From: Chryseosolibacter sp964493505
Lineage (GTDB): Bacteria > Bacteroidota > Bacteroidia > Cytophagales > Cyclobacteriaceae
Direction: 5' to 3'
NCBI GenBank assembly: GCA_964493505.1
Contig: CAZBNP010000005.1
Coordinates: 185,195-249,194 of the forward strand
Length of the DNA: 64,000 nt
Part shown: positions 46,352 through 54,041 of the stretch, piece by piece
Layout of the letters: each line of letters begins with the position of its first letter
How positions within the stretch are numbered: the first letter of the stretch is position 1
Program-made: the position numbers and the translations under genes
The notes under the pieces: model-generated
What the model was told of the DNA's origin: nothing
The model's database searches: none
What the model saw: the letters and a program-made list of their open reading frames with translations, nothing else

Positions 46352-47617
46352 TCAGGTATTTTCCAACGTCTGTTCCCTCATTTGATTCAGTTTTATGCGC
46401 TGCCTTTTCAGGAATACATCTTTTCGGAGGAAAGGGAAGAATACGATCGCGATAACGAGCGTTGCCACCCCCTGGAGAAGTACGGTCAACGGAGCACCTA
46501 GTGCATAAGCTGCGCCTCCCACAATTAAAGCGCCGATGGGCTGCATACCGAAAAATGCCATCGCATAGTAGCTAATCACCCTTCCGCGCATCGATGAGGT
46601 CACCGTAGTTTGAATAAGCGTGTTGCTAATCGTCGTTTGCGCCATCATTCCAAAGCCCGCAAGCGTCAGAAATACAAGAGCCAGCGGAAAGGATGTCATA
46701 TAGGAGAAACCGATCAGTCCCATACCGAAAAGTACAGTACAGCGGAACAATACCTTCTTGAGGTTTGTACCGGGCCTCATAGACGCCAGGAACAGGGCGC
46801 CGGAAACGGCGCCTAAGCCGACGCACGTATTCAGGTATCCAAAGGTTGCTGCGTCACCCTCAAATACCTGGCCGGCATATAACGGTAAAAGCGTAATAAA
46901 AGGCAGGGAAAGGAGGCTGATCACAGACAGCATCAGCATGACCTTACCGATCTTCGGCGTCGTTCTCAAATAGTAAAATCCCTCGCGCAGGTCGGCGAGA
47001 ACACTTTTCCTCGTCTTTCGCGAGACAAAAGGCGTAAGCCGCAACGCCAGCAGTGAGCCAATCACCGCGACAAAACTCAAGGCATTAGAAAGGAAACAAA
47101 TTTCCGCGCCGAATTTATCCAACACGACACCCGATAACGCCGGGCCAACCAGTCGGGCAACGTTGACCATAGATGAATTGAGAGCAATGGCATTGGCAAG
47201 ATGTTCTTTCTTATCAACCATCTCATAGACCAACGCCTGCCGGGCCGGAATATCGAAGGCGTTGATAGCACCCAGGATCACGGTGAGAAGCAGCACATGC
47301 CACACTTCGTAATCACCGCGGTAGATGATGACAGCCAGGATCAGAGCCTGGACCAGAGAGGCCACCTGCGTGGCTAATAAGACGCGAAACCGGTTGTAGC
47401 GGTCGGAAATGACCCCGCCGAAGGTCGATAGGAGAAAAGCGGGGAATTGAGCGCAGAAGACGGTGACACCCAGCATAAACGCCGAGTGGGAAAGATCGTA
47501 CACAAGCCAGTAGACCGCCGTCCGCTGCATCCATGTGCCTATCAGTGAAAGTGATTGCCCGCTAAAGTACAGTCGATAGTTTCTGCTCTGAAATGCTAAA
47601 AACGGTTCCCTCTTCAA
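46352..47617 (-). CDS. MFS exporter (EntS/siderophore-exporter-like family)
   Basis: 421 aa with about 12 transmembrane helices. It begins FLAFQSRNYRLYFSGQSLSLIGTWMQRTAVYWLVYD, characteristic of the MFS_3/EntS exporter branch, and contains GGVISDRYNRFRVLL and GMMAQTTISNTLIQT. The reading frame has a stop just upstream, so translation must begin at the TTG at 47617. It follows the Rrf2 gene by 15 bp and is likely under its control. Cargo is unknown. Confidence 0.88.
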   Translation of the reverse strand: MKREPFLAFQSRNYRLYFSGQSLSLIGTWMQRTAVYWLVYDLSHSAFMLGVTVFCAQFPAFLLSTFGGVISDRYNRFRVLLATQVASLVQALILAVIIYRGDYEVWHVLLLTVILGAINAFDIPARQALVYEMVDKKEHLANAIALNSSMVNVARLVGPALSGVVLDKFGAEICFLSNALSFVAVIGSLLALRLTPFVSRKTRKSVLADLREGFYYLRTTPKIGKVMLMLSVISLLSLPFITLLPLYAGQVFEGDAATFGYLNTCVGLGAVSGALFLASMRPGTNLKKVLFRCTVLFGMGLIGFSYMTSFPLALVFLTLAGFGMMAQTTISNTLIQTTVTSSMRGRVISYYAMAFFGMQPIGALIVGGAAYALGAPLTVLLQGVATLVIAIVFFPFLRKDVFLKRQRIKLNQMREQTLENT

Positions 47618-47632
47618 TCTTCTATCGGGCTA

Positions 47633-48085
47633 CTACTTCTTCTTCGCTCGCTTCTGTTTCTGAAGCAGCGTCTTCTCCTTGCTGACAAGCGCTTCCAGGG
47701 TTTTCGACTTCAATAGTTCGACGGTCTCATTGCGTACCATTAAAAAGGCATCCCGCACCGCGCAGGTTTCCTCATCGACACATTCATCGCAGGACTCATA
47801 AAATTTGTATGTCGCACAGGGCACTGCGGCGATTGCACCATCAAAAAGTCTTACGATTTCAGCCAGATTGACTTCAGAAGGTGATTGTCTCATCGTATAT
47901 CCTCCATCCCGGCCTGCCCGGCTCGCAAGAATGCCTGCTCGCTTGAGCTCCAGCAAAATTGCTTCAAGGAATTTTTTCGGAATCCGGCAAGCTTCTGAAA
48001 TATCTTTGATCACATACTTTTCAGTAGGCTCTTTTGCCATGAATACCAGGGCATGTATTGCGTATTTACACTTCTTCGATAGCAT
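47633..48085 (-). CDS. Rrf2-family transcriptional regulator with cysteine cluster
   Basis: 150 aa from ATG 48085; the frame is open further upstream but only this start gives the standard Rrf2 beginning MLSKKCKYAIHALVFMA. The winged helix includes IKDISEACRIPKKFLEAILLELKRAGIL and the wing SRAGRDGGYTM. Four cysteines follow in the pattern C-x8-C-x2-C-x5-C (residues about 103-121), the place where Fe-S-binding members (IscR, NsrR, RsrR) hold their cluster. It probably senses iron, redox or nitrosative state and regulates the exporter immediately downstream. Confidence 0.88.
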   Translation of the reverse strand: MLSKKCKYAIHALVFMAKEPTEKYVIKDISEACRIPKKFLEAILLELKRAGILASRAGRDGGYTMRQSPSEVNLAEIVRLFDGAIAAVPCATYKFYESCDECVDEETCAVRDAFLMVRNETVELLKSKTLEALVSKEKTLLQKQKRAKKK

Positions 48086-48274
48086 ATTTCGGCGTAAGAT
48101 AGTCGTTTTTGACCAATCGCGGGCATTTTGGTGCTTAGTGACCTTCCGCTTTCCTGAACGGCTCTTTCCGGAATTCAGTTCGATGAGGTCTTGGTGCGAG
48201 TGGTTGGGACCAACACCATTTGCAAAAAATGTCAACCACAAAGTAATTTTCGTCAGACAGGGATTACACAGCCC

Positions 48275-48300
48275 TCGCTTCGCCCGACGTAGTGAAGCGA
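48275..48300. repeat. Inverted repeat with 7-bp arms
   Basis: TCGCTTC at 48275-48281 and GAAGCGA at 48294-48300 form a hairpin with a 12-nt loop between the tRNA terminator and the Rrf2 gene. It may be part of the Rrf2 promoter region or a secondary terminator. Confidence 0.45.
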
Positions 48301-48327
48301 AGTGATCCCCGTACTATTTGACTGCCA

Positions 48328-48368
48328 TAAAATAAAAGATCCTGACGACCGTTGGTAATCAGGATCTT
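48328..48368 (-). terminator. Rho-independent terminator of tRNA-Arg
   Basis: Arms AAGATCCTGA (48336-48345) and TCAGGATCTT (48359-48368) are perfect complements; read leftward the hairpin is followed by a T-rich tract (48328-48336). It lies 5 bp after the tRNA 3' end. Confidence 0.9.
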
Positions 48369-48373
48369 CATTG

Positions 48374-48447
48374 TGAGCCTGCAGGGATTCAAACCCCGAG
48401 TCTTCTGATCCGTAGTCAGATGCTTTATTCAATTAAGCTACAGGCCC
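48374..48447 (-). tRNA. tRNA-Arg (anticodon ACG)
   Basis: Reading leftward from 48447: a 7-bp acceptor stem (GGGCCTG pairing with CAGGCTC, one G-T), TA at 8-9, D-arm with AATTGAATAAAG, a 5-bp anticodon stem TCTGA/TCAGA with loop CTACGGA giving anticodon ACG, a T-arm of CGGGG/CCCTG and loop TTTGAAT, discriminator A73. 74 nt. CCA is not encoded. ACG is read as ICG after deamination and decodes CGN Arg codons. Confidence 0.95.
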
Positions 48448-48573
48448 CAAAATTTTTTTCCCTGGAATTTTAGGACTGCAAATGTAAAGAATATTTCAAA
48501 GCGACAAAATAAACGATTTGGCCCTGCCAACAAAAACACTAATTTTGTGCCTTACTTACCGGATTTTCCCAGC

Positions 48574-49320
48574 ATGACCAGACTCATTCCAACGCTGCTT
48601 CTCGTCGCATCCTTTCTGCCAACGCTCGCCCAGATATCCGAACCGGGCGCAGAATCAGCTTATACACCCAAAAAGAACGGCACCCCTGATATTCCGGGAA
48701 CCTTTATGCTCGAGCTGGGCCTCAACAGCGGCCTCGATGCTCCCGAACGCTTCGACCTCGGCCTGTGGGGCTCCCGAACAATCAACATCTACTATACCCA
48801 GGAACTTCGCGTTCTGGAATCCAAATTCAGTGTCCTTCCCGGGATCGGTCTGAGCCTCGAACGCTTTAAATTCAAAAACGGCGCAACGCTTGGCTACGAC
48901 CTGGATTCACTCGAACTCTTCCTCCCCTCCGAAACCCCCGGTATCACTGGCGAACGCAAGTCCCAACTTATTACAAATTACCTCGAAATCCCTGTCGAAC
49001 TGCGCTTCACCTCCAACCCGAGCGACCCGAATCGCGCTTTTAAGATCGGCTTCGGCGGCCGTATCGGCTACCTGTACGATTCCTTTACAAAGATGAAGTA
49101 CAAGTCGGACGGCGAAACCAAACGACTTAAGGATAAACAAGACTTTAACCTCACGCAGTTCCGCTATGGGGTCTTCGGAAGAGTAGGCATCGGGAACTTC
49201 AGCCTTTTCATGTATTACAACCTTACCCCGCTATTCAAAGACGGAGAAGGCTTGTGGGAAAAGCAAAAACCAGTCGACTTCCATACAGTGACAGTAGGCA
49301 TCTCGTTGGCATCGTTTTGA
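48574..49320 (+). CDS. Outer-membrane beta-barrel protein (OmpW/PorT-like, porin family)
   Basis: 248 aa from ATG 48574; an upstream in-frame GTG at 48547 is unlikely because the signal peptide starts MTRLIPTLLLVASF and ends TLAQ. Alternating hydrophobic strands (FMLELGLNSGL, SRTINIYYTQELRVL, YLEIPVELRFTS, FKIGFGGRIGYLYDSF, FSLFMYYNLTPLF, DFHTVTVGISLASF) and a C-terminal Phe fit an outer-membrane barrel. Family resemblance is to the PorT-like beta-barrel group; role unknown. It converges with the LPP20-like gene across a hairpin. Confidence 0.8.
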   Translation: MTRLIPTLLLVASFLPTLAQISEPGAESAYTPKKNGTPDIPGTFMLELGLNSGLDAPERFDLGLWGSRTINIYYTQELRVLESKFSVLPGIGLSLERFKFKNGATLGYDLDSLELFLPSETPGITGERKSQLITNYLEIPVELRFTSNPSDPNRAFKIGFGGRIGYLYDSFTKMKYKSDGETKRLKDKQDFNLTQFRYGVFGRVGIGNFSLFMYYNLTPLFKDGEGLWEKQKPVDFHTVTVGISLASF

Positions 49321-49322
49321 GC

Positions 49323-49350
49323 GGGTTCCGGATTTCGAAACCCGGAACCC
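49323..49350. terminator. Convergent hairpin, probable terminator
   Basis: GGGTTCCGG (49323-49331) and CCGGAACCC (49342-49350) are perfect 9-bp arms with a 10-nt loop, lying between two convergent stop codons. No T-run follows, so it is a weaker call than a classical terminator. Confidence 0.6.
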
Positions 49351-49356
49351 GAAAAC

Positions 49357-49920
49357 TCACCTCATCTTCTCCATCTCCTTCTCAAACGTCTCTTTGAATT
49401 TCTCGTAGTCATAGTCTATTCTCAGACGCTCGTCCTGTGAGATACGCTCATTGTACTTGGCAACGAGTTCATCCGCGGAGAGCTCAATGGCAACGTAGGT
49501 CTTATAGGTACCCTGCTGCGTCTTCATCAGCTTCTCGCAGAGAGTGCGAATTCCGGACAACGTCTGATCAACAACTTCGCGGTTGAGGCTCTCGAAGCGC
49601 TCTTCCACTTCTTCGCGGTTATTCATCTCGCGCGAATTCACGTAGTTGTCAGTCACCGTCTTGACGGTAGTCTGGATCGATTGAGCAAGTTCATTGCGGG
49701 CATTGGTCAGCGCCTTTCTCTTTGAAGTAACCTGATCCTGGCTCTCTCCAATGCTGTTCGCACGGAAGAACTTGTTGGTCGTAAAATAGTCGGGGCCGGA
49801 ACAGGGTACAACTACCTCTACCTCACCTTTCGGCGGTGCTTCCTTCTTGCTCTTACAGCCTATGATCATCATAGCTGACAGGGCAACTAACATTACTGTA
49901 GAAATTCTGAACGTTTTCAT
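49357..49920 (-). CDS. LPP20-like lipoprotein
   Basis: 187 aa, lipobox Cys at 22 (MMIIGC) followed by KSKKE. Strands and helices match the LPP20 domain: FFRANSIGESQDQ, KALTNARNELAQSIQTTVKTV, QQGTYKTYVAIELSADELV. The C-terminal 40 residues are charged and probably coiled coil. LPP20-type lipoproteins are periplasmic outer-membrane lipoproteins of unclear function. The next gene upstream (50067-51428) carries a related domain, so they are likely a functional pair. Confidence 0.8.
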   Translation of the reverse strand: MKTFRISTVMLVALSAMMIIGCKSKKEAPPKGEVEVVVPCSGPDYFTTNKFFRANSIGESQDQVTSKRKALTNARNELAQSIQTTVKTVTDNYVNSREMNNREEVEERFESLNREVVDQTLSGIRTLCEKLMKTQQGTYKTYVAIELSADELVAKYNERISQDERLRIDYDYEKFKETFEKEMEKMR

Positions 49921-50066
49921 GGATTTGGATTTATTAGGTGTGCTAGTGTATTAAGTTATGTTATTAATCGGAGCGATTCTTTTACGTATCCTGTTATATC
50001 AATTTAAATACCAAAATTCACAACTGCTGAAAACGTCCCCGCCAGCACCGTTTCCGGATATCAGGC

Positions 50067-51428
50067 TTATTGAAGGACAGTACTGAGTATCTCACTCAAC
50101 CGCTCCTGCTCAAGTGTCTCCAACGCCTTGTTGTAAGCGTCTACGCTTGAGCGGTCGTAGTCGAGTCCATATCCTTTCACGCGGTCAAGCGTTGTCGCAT
50201 AGATTTCCTTGTCTTCCTTCACGGCGGTGACGCGGATCACGCCGGTCAGGTACGTGACAAAAATACTACCGGAAACCGACCCCCTTTCCGAATCGGCGCT
50301 GATATCGAACCAGAGATCTGCGACACCCTTGTTATTCGTAAACTCGAAACCGTTGTTCGCGAGCAGGTTCTTCAACTTGTTGGTAAGCTGGTCCGTTGAC
50401 TTTTTCAGTCCCAGGCTTCTTTCGTCGGAAGAGAGAAAGACCACGGGTCGTTGAACCTTCAGCAAGACAGCAGCACCGGGAACGTGCAATGTCCTGGCAA
50501 CGAGTGAATATACGGGGGAGCTACTGGTCCCGCTCAGCGCATCGACGTCTACCTTTACCCGCACCCGTTGTTCCGTGTCAACCGAACTGATCCGGCTGAT
50601 CAGCACCCTGGCTTCACCCCGGTCGTTGGTGGTGTACTCGGGGAATATATCGCCCGTTCCCTTCTCAAACGATGCCATCAGCGGCAATCCCGCGGCGGGC
50701 GTTCCGTCGTCAAATGTCGCGCGCGCCGTCACGTCGATCTGTGACTGCGCAACCCTCCGGTTTACCACTATCTCCGACGGCAGAACCTGTACACTGACAG
50801 CTTGAAGAATATGCTGGATGGAAGCAAATATCTCGCTGACCAGAAGAACTTCCCGGCCGTCGATCGTTGTACGTATTGCATCGCCGAGATACTTTTCGAT
50901 ACTCCTGAATGCCTGAAAGTAGAAGCTCGTGGCTTTCAGACGCTGTCCCGCCTTCTCGGCGGCGAGACCTTTGGTGTAAAAATCTTTCGCGAGTGTTACG
51001 GCGTTGCGCTTCTGCTCTTCCTTAATCTGGTGATAGCGCGAGATCGGGAGTTGATAATAAACCCAGTAGTTCGTTGGATCTTCCCATGCGTCTACCAATT
51101 CAAATTCCTGTATCTCGTCCGCCGCCGTAGTCTTGATAATATGCTCATATTCCTCCCGCATTTTCATGTCGGTCTCAAAGAAACTCAGGACCGATGTGCT
51201 CGCAACGTTGACTTTGATCTGCGACACGAGATCGTCAAGCGCGCTCTTCTTGGCAGACTGCACGTAATTGTTTGATCCATCCTTAGCGCTGTGGCCGATG
51301 CCGGTATAATACCCGTCGCGGTAGGGCTGATCCCTCAACCAGGAGGGCTTCAGTGTTTCGGGGTCAGGAGGCTGAACCCTGGCGCTGCAGGCACAAACGA
51401 GAAGAAAAAGCGGAATGAATCGCTTCAC
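50067..51428 (-). CDS. LPP20-domain lipoprotein with helical linker and Ig-like region
   Basis: 453 aa, lipobox Cys at 14 (LVCAC). An LPP20-like domain at about 25-135 (YYTGIGHSAKDGSNNYVQSAKKSALDDLVSQIKVNV) is followed by TPR-like helices (about 135-200: FYTKGLAAEKAGQRLKATSFYFQAF), an Ig-like domain (DVTARATFDDGTPAAGLPLMASF) and a C-terminal alpha/beta domain similar to CsgG-like/LPP20 repeats (SDERSLGLKKSTDQLTNKL). The arrangement fits an envelope-assembly or amyloid/secretion accessory lipoprotein. Exact role unknown. It is 146 bp upstream of the second LPP20 gene on the same strand. Confidence 0.75.
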   Translation of the reverse strand: MKRFIPLFLLVCACSARVQPPDPETLKPSWLRDQPYRDGYYTGIGHSAKDGSNNYVQSAKKSALDDLVSQIKVNVASTSVLSFFETDMKMREEYEHIIKTTAADEIQEFELVDAWEDPTNYWVYYQLPISRYHQIKEEQKRNAVTLAKDFYTKGLAAEKAGQRLKATSFYFQAFRSIEKYLGDAIRTTIDGREVLLVSEIFASIQHILQAVSVQVLPSEIVVNRRVAQSQIDVTARATFDDGTPAAGLPLMASFEKGTGDIFPEYTTNDRGEARVLISRISSVDTEQRVRVKVDVDALSGTSSSPVYSLVARTLHVPGAAVLLKVQRPVVFLSSDERSLGLKKSTDQLTNKLKNLLANNGFEFTNNKGVADLWFDISADSERGSVSGSIFVTYLTGVIRVTAVKEDKEIYATTLDRVKGYGLDYDRSSVDAYNKALETLEQERLSEILSTVLQ

Positions 51429-51593
51429 AGAATTAGCTTAGGGGTTTCTGACTCACCACCATCCAGATTTATGCCAAAATACGAACAAATCGGCAGCAAC
51501 GATGCATGACCACGTTGTCGCGTACCAAAAAAGGCGTTTTTACACAGTTTAGCCGATTCACAGTGCCGGCGCGCGGACACGGACATACGACTC

Positions 51594-52745
51594 CTATTTC
51601 GAGCCCGAATACAACTCGTATTCCAGCAACCTGCAGTCGAGTTTGGCCGTGTAGAATTCGATTCTCCGCCTCGCCTTTAGCCCGACCTTCTTGGCGAGCT
51701 CAAGGTTACCGGTAAAAATATATCCGACATAACCCTGGCATTTTTTCTTCAGAAAATCACCGATACGCGCGTATGTTATTTCCAACTCACTTACCTCCCC
51801 GAGGCGTTCGCCGTATTCGGGATTAAAATAGATAACACCCTGCGACGGCGGGACTACCGTTTTTTCAAAATCGCATACGTCGAATATTATGTACTTCTCT
51901 ACTCCGGCGATCGATGCATTTACTCTCGACACTTCAATGGCGTCGTCGCTGATGTCGGTAGCAATGATGGTGAGGTCCGGTACTTCCGTTATCTGTTGTT
52001 CCAGTCGACGGTATTCGAGAGCATAGACATCATCATTGTATCCCTTTACATGCATGAATGAATAGTTGGTCCTGTAGAGGCCCGGTCGGCGGTTGGTTGC
52101 AATAAGGGCCGCTTCTACGGCCAGGGTTGATGATCCGCACATGGGATTCACGAAAGGCGAAGTTTTGTCCCATTGGGTCGCCATGATTGTCGCAGCCGCA
52201 AGTCCTTCCAGCATTGGTGCCTTGCCGGGAATTTTTCGATATCCGTGCTTGGAAAGCGTTTCGCCCGAGGTATCGAGGAACAGTTCTGCGCGACTCTCCC
52301 TCCAAAAAAGGTGAATCACTGCCTTGTCATGCGCAGATCCGCTATTCGGTCGCCTCCCGGCTTTTTCGCGCATTCCGTCGACGATAGCATCTTTCACCTT
52401 GACATTGACAAACATCGAGTTGTTTACGGTGGGATGATCTACCTGATTAGTCACTGTGAAGTAGCCGTCAGGGTCGAGGATGTCCTCCCACGGCATTCGC
52501 CTTATCTGCTTGTAGACATCTTCAGGATTGTTGGCCACAAACACTTTCAGGGAATACAATATCTGACTGGCACACCGGAGGTTGAGATTTAGCCTGATAC
52601 AGTCGGTGAGCGTTGCCTGTAGCTCCACACCCGTTGGAAAGGTGCGCTCGACGGTGAATCCGAGTTCGACGACCTCTTTCTCCAACCACGGTGAGAGTCG
52701 CTTGCTACAGGTAATGATTATTCGTGCCTTGCGGTTAAAGTCCAA
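51594..52745 (-). CDS. THUMP-domain class I SAM-dependent RNA methyltransferase (RlmL/TrmN-like)
   Basis: 383 aa. The codon before the TTG at 52745 is a stop, so TTG is the start. Residues about 1-165 contain the N-terminal ferredoxin-like and THUMP domains. The Rossmann methyltransferase follows with the family strings DKTSPFVNPMCGSSTLAVEAAL (motif I region), IATDISDDAIEVSRVNA (motif II) and YFNPEYGERLGE at the catalytic NPPY position, where the second Pro is Glu. Members N-methylate guanosine or adenosine in rRNA or tRNA. The neighbouring birA/rsfS genes are housekeeping, consistent with a core RNA-modification role. Confidence 0.85.
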   Translation of the reverse strand: MDFNRKARIIITCSKRLSPWLEKEVVELGFTVERTFPTGVELQATLTDCIRLNLNLRCASQILYSLKVFVANNPEDVYKQIRRMPWEDILDPDGYFTVTNQVDHPTVNNSMFVNVKVKDAIVDGMREKAGRRPNSGSAHDKAVIHLFWRESRAELFLDTSGETLSKHGYRKIPGKAPMLEGLAAATIMATQWDKTSPFVNPMCGSSTLAVEAALIATNRRPGLYRTNYSFMHVKGYNDDVYALEYRRLEQQITEVPDLTIIATDISDDAIEVSRVNASIAGVEKYIIFDVCDFEKTVVPPSQGVIYFNPEYGERLGEVSELEITYARIGDFLKKKCQGYVGYIFTGNLELAKKVGLKARRRIEFYTAKLDCRLLEYELYSGSK

Positions 52746-52794
52746 TTATTTAACAATTAATGTTTCTCATTTCATCTTCGCCCTCAATCTTGCT

Positions 52795-53523
52795 TCAGGC
52801 CACATAACTTATCTCTTTTATCCCAAAGGAACGAATTCCCTCCGTAGACTCAACGCGAAGTTTCCCCCAATCGTCGAGGTCGCGGATCACACCTTCGAAT
52901 GGGTGGCCGTCGGCTATAAAGGTGTGAGGTTCGTTCCGGCGGTAGAGAGCATTGAGGTAGTCATCCATCAGTTCTTTGTACGCACCACGCCGAAGCTCCA
53001 GATAACGACGTTCAAGACATCCGAGAATCGGTTCCAGTTCGGCGTGGCGGTCATATTCCTTTCCGGTCACCATCGACAGTGATATAGCCGATGGGAACTG
53101 AAAACTGCTCTGGTTAAGGTTGAATCCGATACCGATGATGGTGTTGGAGATCGTCGCCCCTTGCAGTTGATTTTCGATCAAAATACCCGAAATCTTTCTT
53201 TCGTGAACTAAAATGTCGTTTGGCCACTTTATGTATAAGAGATCAGGTGTTTTTTCCTTGAGGTAATCTCTCAGGCCAAGCGAGACCACGATATTGAGGT
53301 AGAATTGTCTATTCACGGGCAGGAATACGGGCTTGGTCACAACCGAGAATGTAAGGTTCTGCGCAGGACCGGTTTCCCATTTATTTCCACGCTGTCCTTT
53401 TCCGGCTGTCTGGGAGTCTGTGATGACAACAGTTCCTTCATCTACCGGCGATTGCTGGATGATTTCAAGGGCCAACGTATTTGTAGAGGGACATTCTGGC
53501 ACAAAAACGAGATTCTTGCCCAT
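52795..53523 (-). CDS. birA: Biotin--[acetyl-CoA carboxylase] ligase
   Basis: 242 aa from ATG 53523, with an in-frame TTG at 53553 as a weaker alternative. Catalytic-domain motifs are complete: CPSTNTLALE, TDSQTAGKGQRGNKWE (the biotinyl-AMP loop GRGRRG variant), YIKWPNDILVHERKISGILIEN, and a short SH3-like C-terminus (FEGVIRDLDDWGKLRV). There is no N-terminal DNA-binding domain, so it is a monofunctional ligase. It activates biotin with ATP and attaches it to biotin carboxyl carrier protein. It diverges from rsfS across 91 bp. Confidence 0.93.
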   Translation of the reverse strand: MGKNLVFVPECPSTNTLALEIIQQSPVDEGTVVITDSQTAGKGQRGNKWETGPAQNLTFSVVTKPVFLPVNRQFYLNIVVSLGLRDYLKEKTPDLLYIKWPNDILVHERKISGILIENQLQGATISNTIIGIGFNLNQSSFQFPSAISLSMVTGKEYDRHAELEPILGCLERRYLELRRGAYKELMDDYLNALYRRNEPHTFIADGHPFEGVIRDLDDWGKLRVESTEGIRSFGIKEISYVA

Positions 53524-53563
53524 GAAAAGCGTTTTGGCAGGAATTTTATACAAAGTATTTAGC

Positions 53564-53571
53564 TAATTTTG
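53564..53571 (+). promoter_or_regulatory. Candidate Bacteroidota -7 promoter element for rsfS
   Basis: TAATTTTG fits the TAnnTTTG consensus and lies 43 bp before the rsfS start, in the divergent birA-rsfS gap. No clear TTTG at -33 is visible, so confidence is limited. Confidence 0.3.
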
Positions 53572-53614
53572 TAAGTTAAATAGAGCTCCTAAGGGAAACA
53601 ACGAAGATAGCTTA

Positions 53615-53992
53615 ATGACGAAGAAAAGGAAGGGTGTCAGTTCCGAAAAACTCAGCGAGGTCATTGTCAAGGGCATGCAGGAGAAAAAAGCAACTGACAT
53701 CGTGGTTCTGGATCTCAGAAACGTAAAAAATGCAGTAGCTGATTTTTTCGTAATTTGTTCCGGGAACTCCGACAAACAACTGGATGCAATTACCGATTCC
53801 GTCGATCAGGAAGTCTACAAAGCCCTGAAAGAAAATCCCTGGCATACGGAAGGAAAAAACAATAAAGAATGGATGTTACTCGACTACATCGATGTGGTCG
53901 CACATGTATTCAGGAGAGATAAGCGAGAATTCTATTCGCTGGAGCGGATGTGGGGTGATGCTGAAATCACCGAAATCGCGGATAGCCTCTGA
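53615..53992 (+). CDS. rsfS: Ribosome silencing factor RsfS (RsfA/YbeB/Iojap family)
   Basis: 125 aa, full length for the family. Signature stretches are KKATDIVVLDLRNVKNAVADFFVICSGNSDKQ and WMLLDYIDVVAHVFRRDKREFYSLERMWGDAE. It binds ribosomal protein uL14 and blocks subunit joining when nutrients are scarce. It is 49 bp upstream of ftsH on the same strand and divergent from birA, the gene order common in Bacteroidota. Confidence 0.95.
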   Translation: MTKKRKGVSSEKLSEVIVKGMQEKKATDIVVLDLRNVKNAVADFFVICSGNSDKQLDAITDSVDQEVYKALKENPWHTEGKNNKEWMLLDYIDVVAHVFRRDKREFYSLERMWGDAEITEIADSL

Positions 53993-54041
53993 GTGTCCGA
54001 CCTTTTTTACAGAATAAGAAATTTGATTCATAAACAGTACG

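Noticed and set aside
48086..48241. N-terminal extension of the Rrf2 regulator
   Set aside because: Family members start at the MLSKKCKYA-type helix; the extra 52 residues are not Rrf2-like.
48374..48447. tRNA-Arg as an integration site of a mobile island
   Set aside because: No integrase, no partial copy of the tRNA 3' end and no flanking direct repeats were seen, although the tRNA lies near the border between accessory and core gene content.
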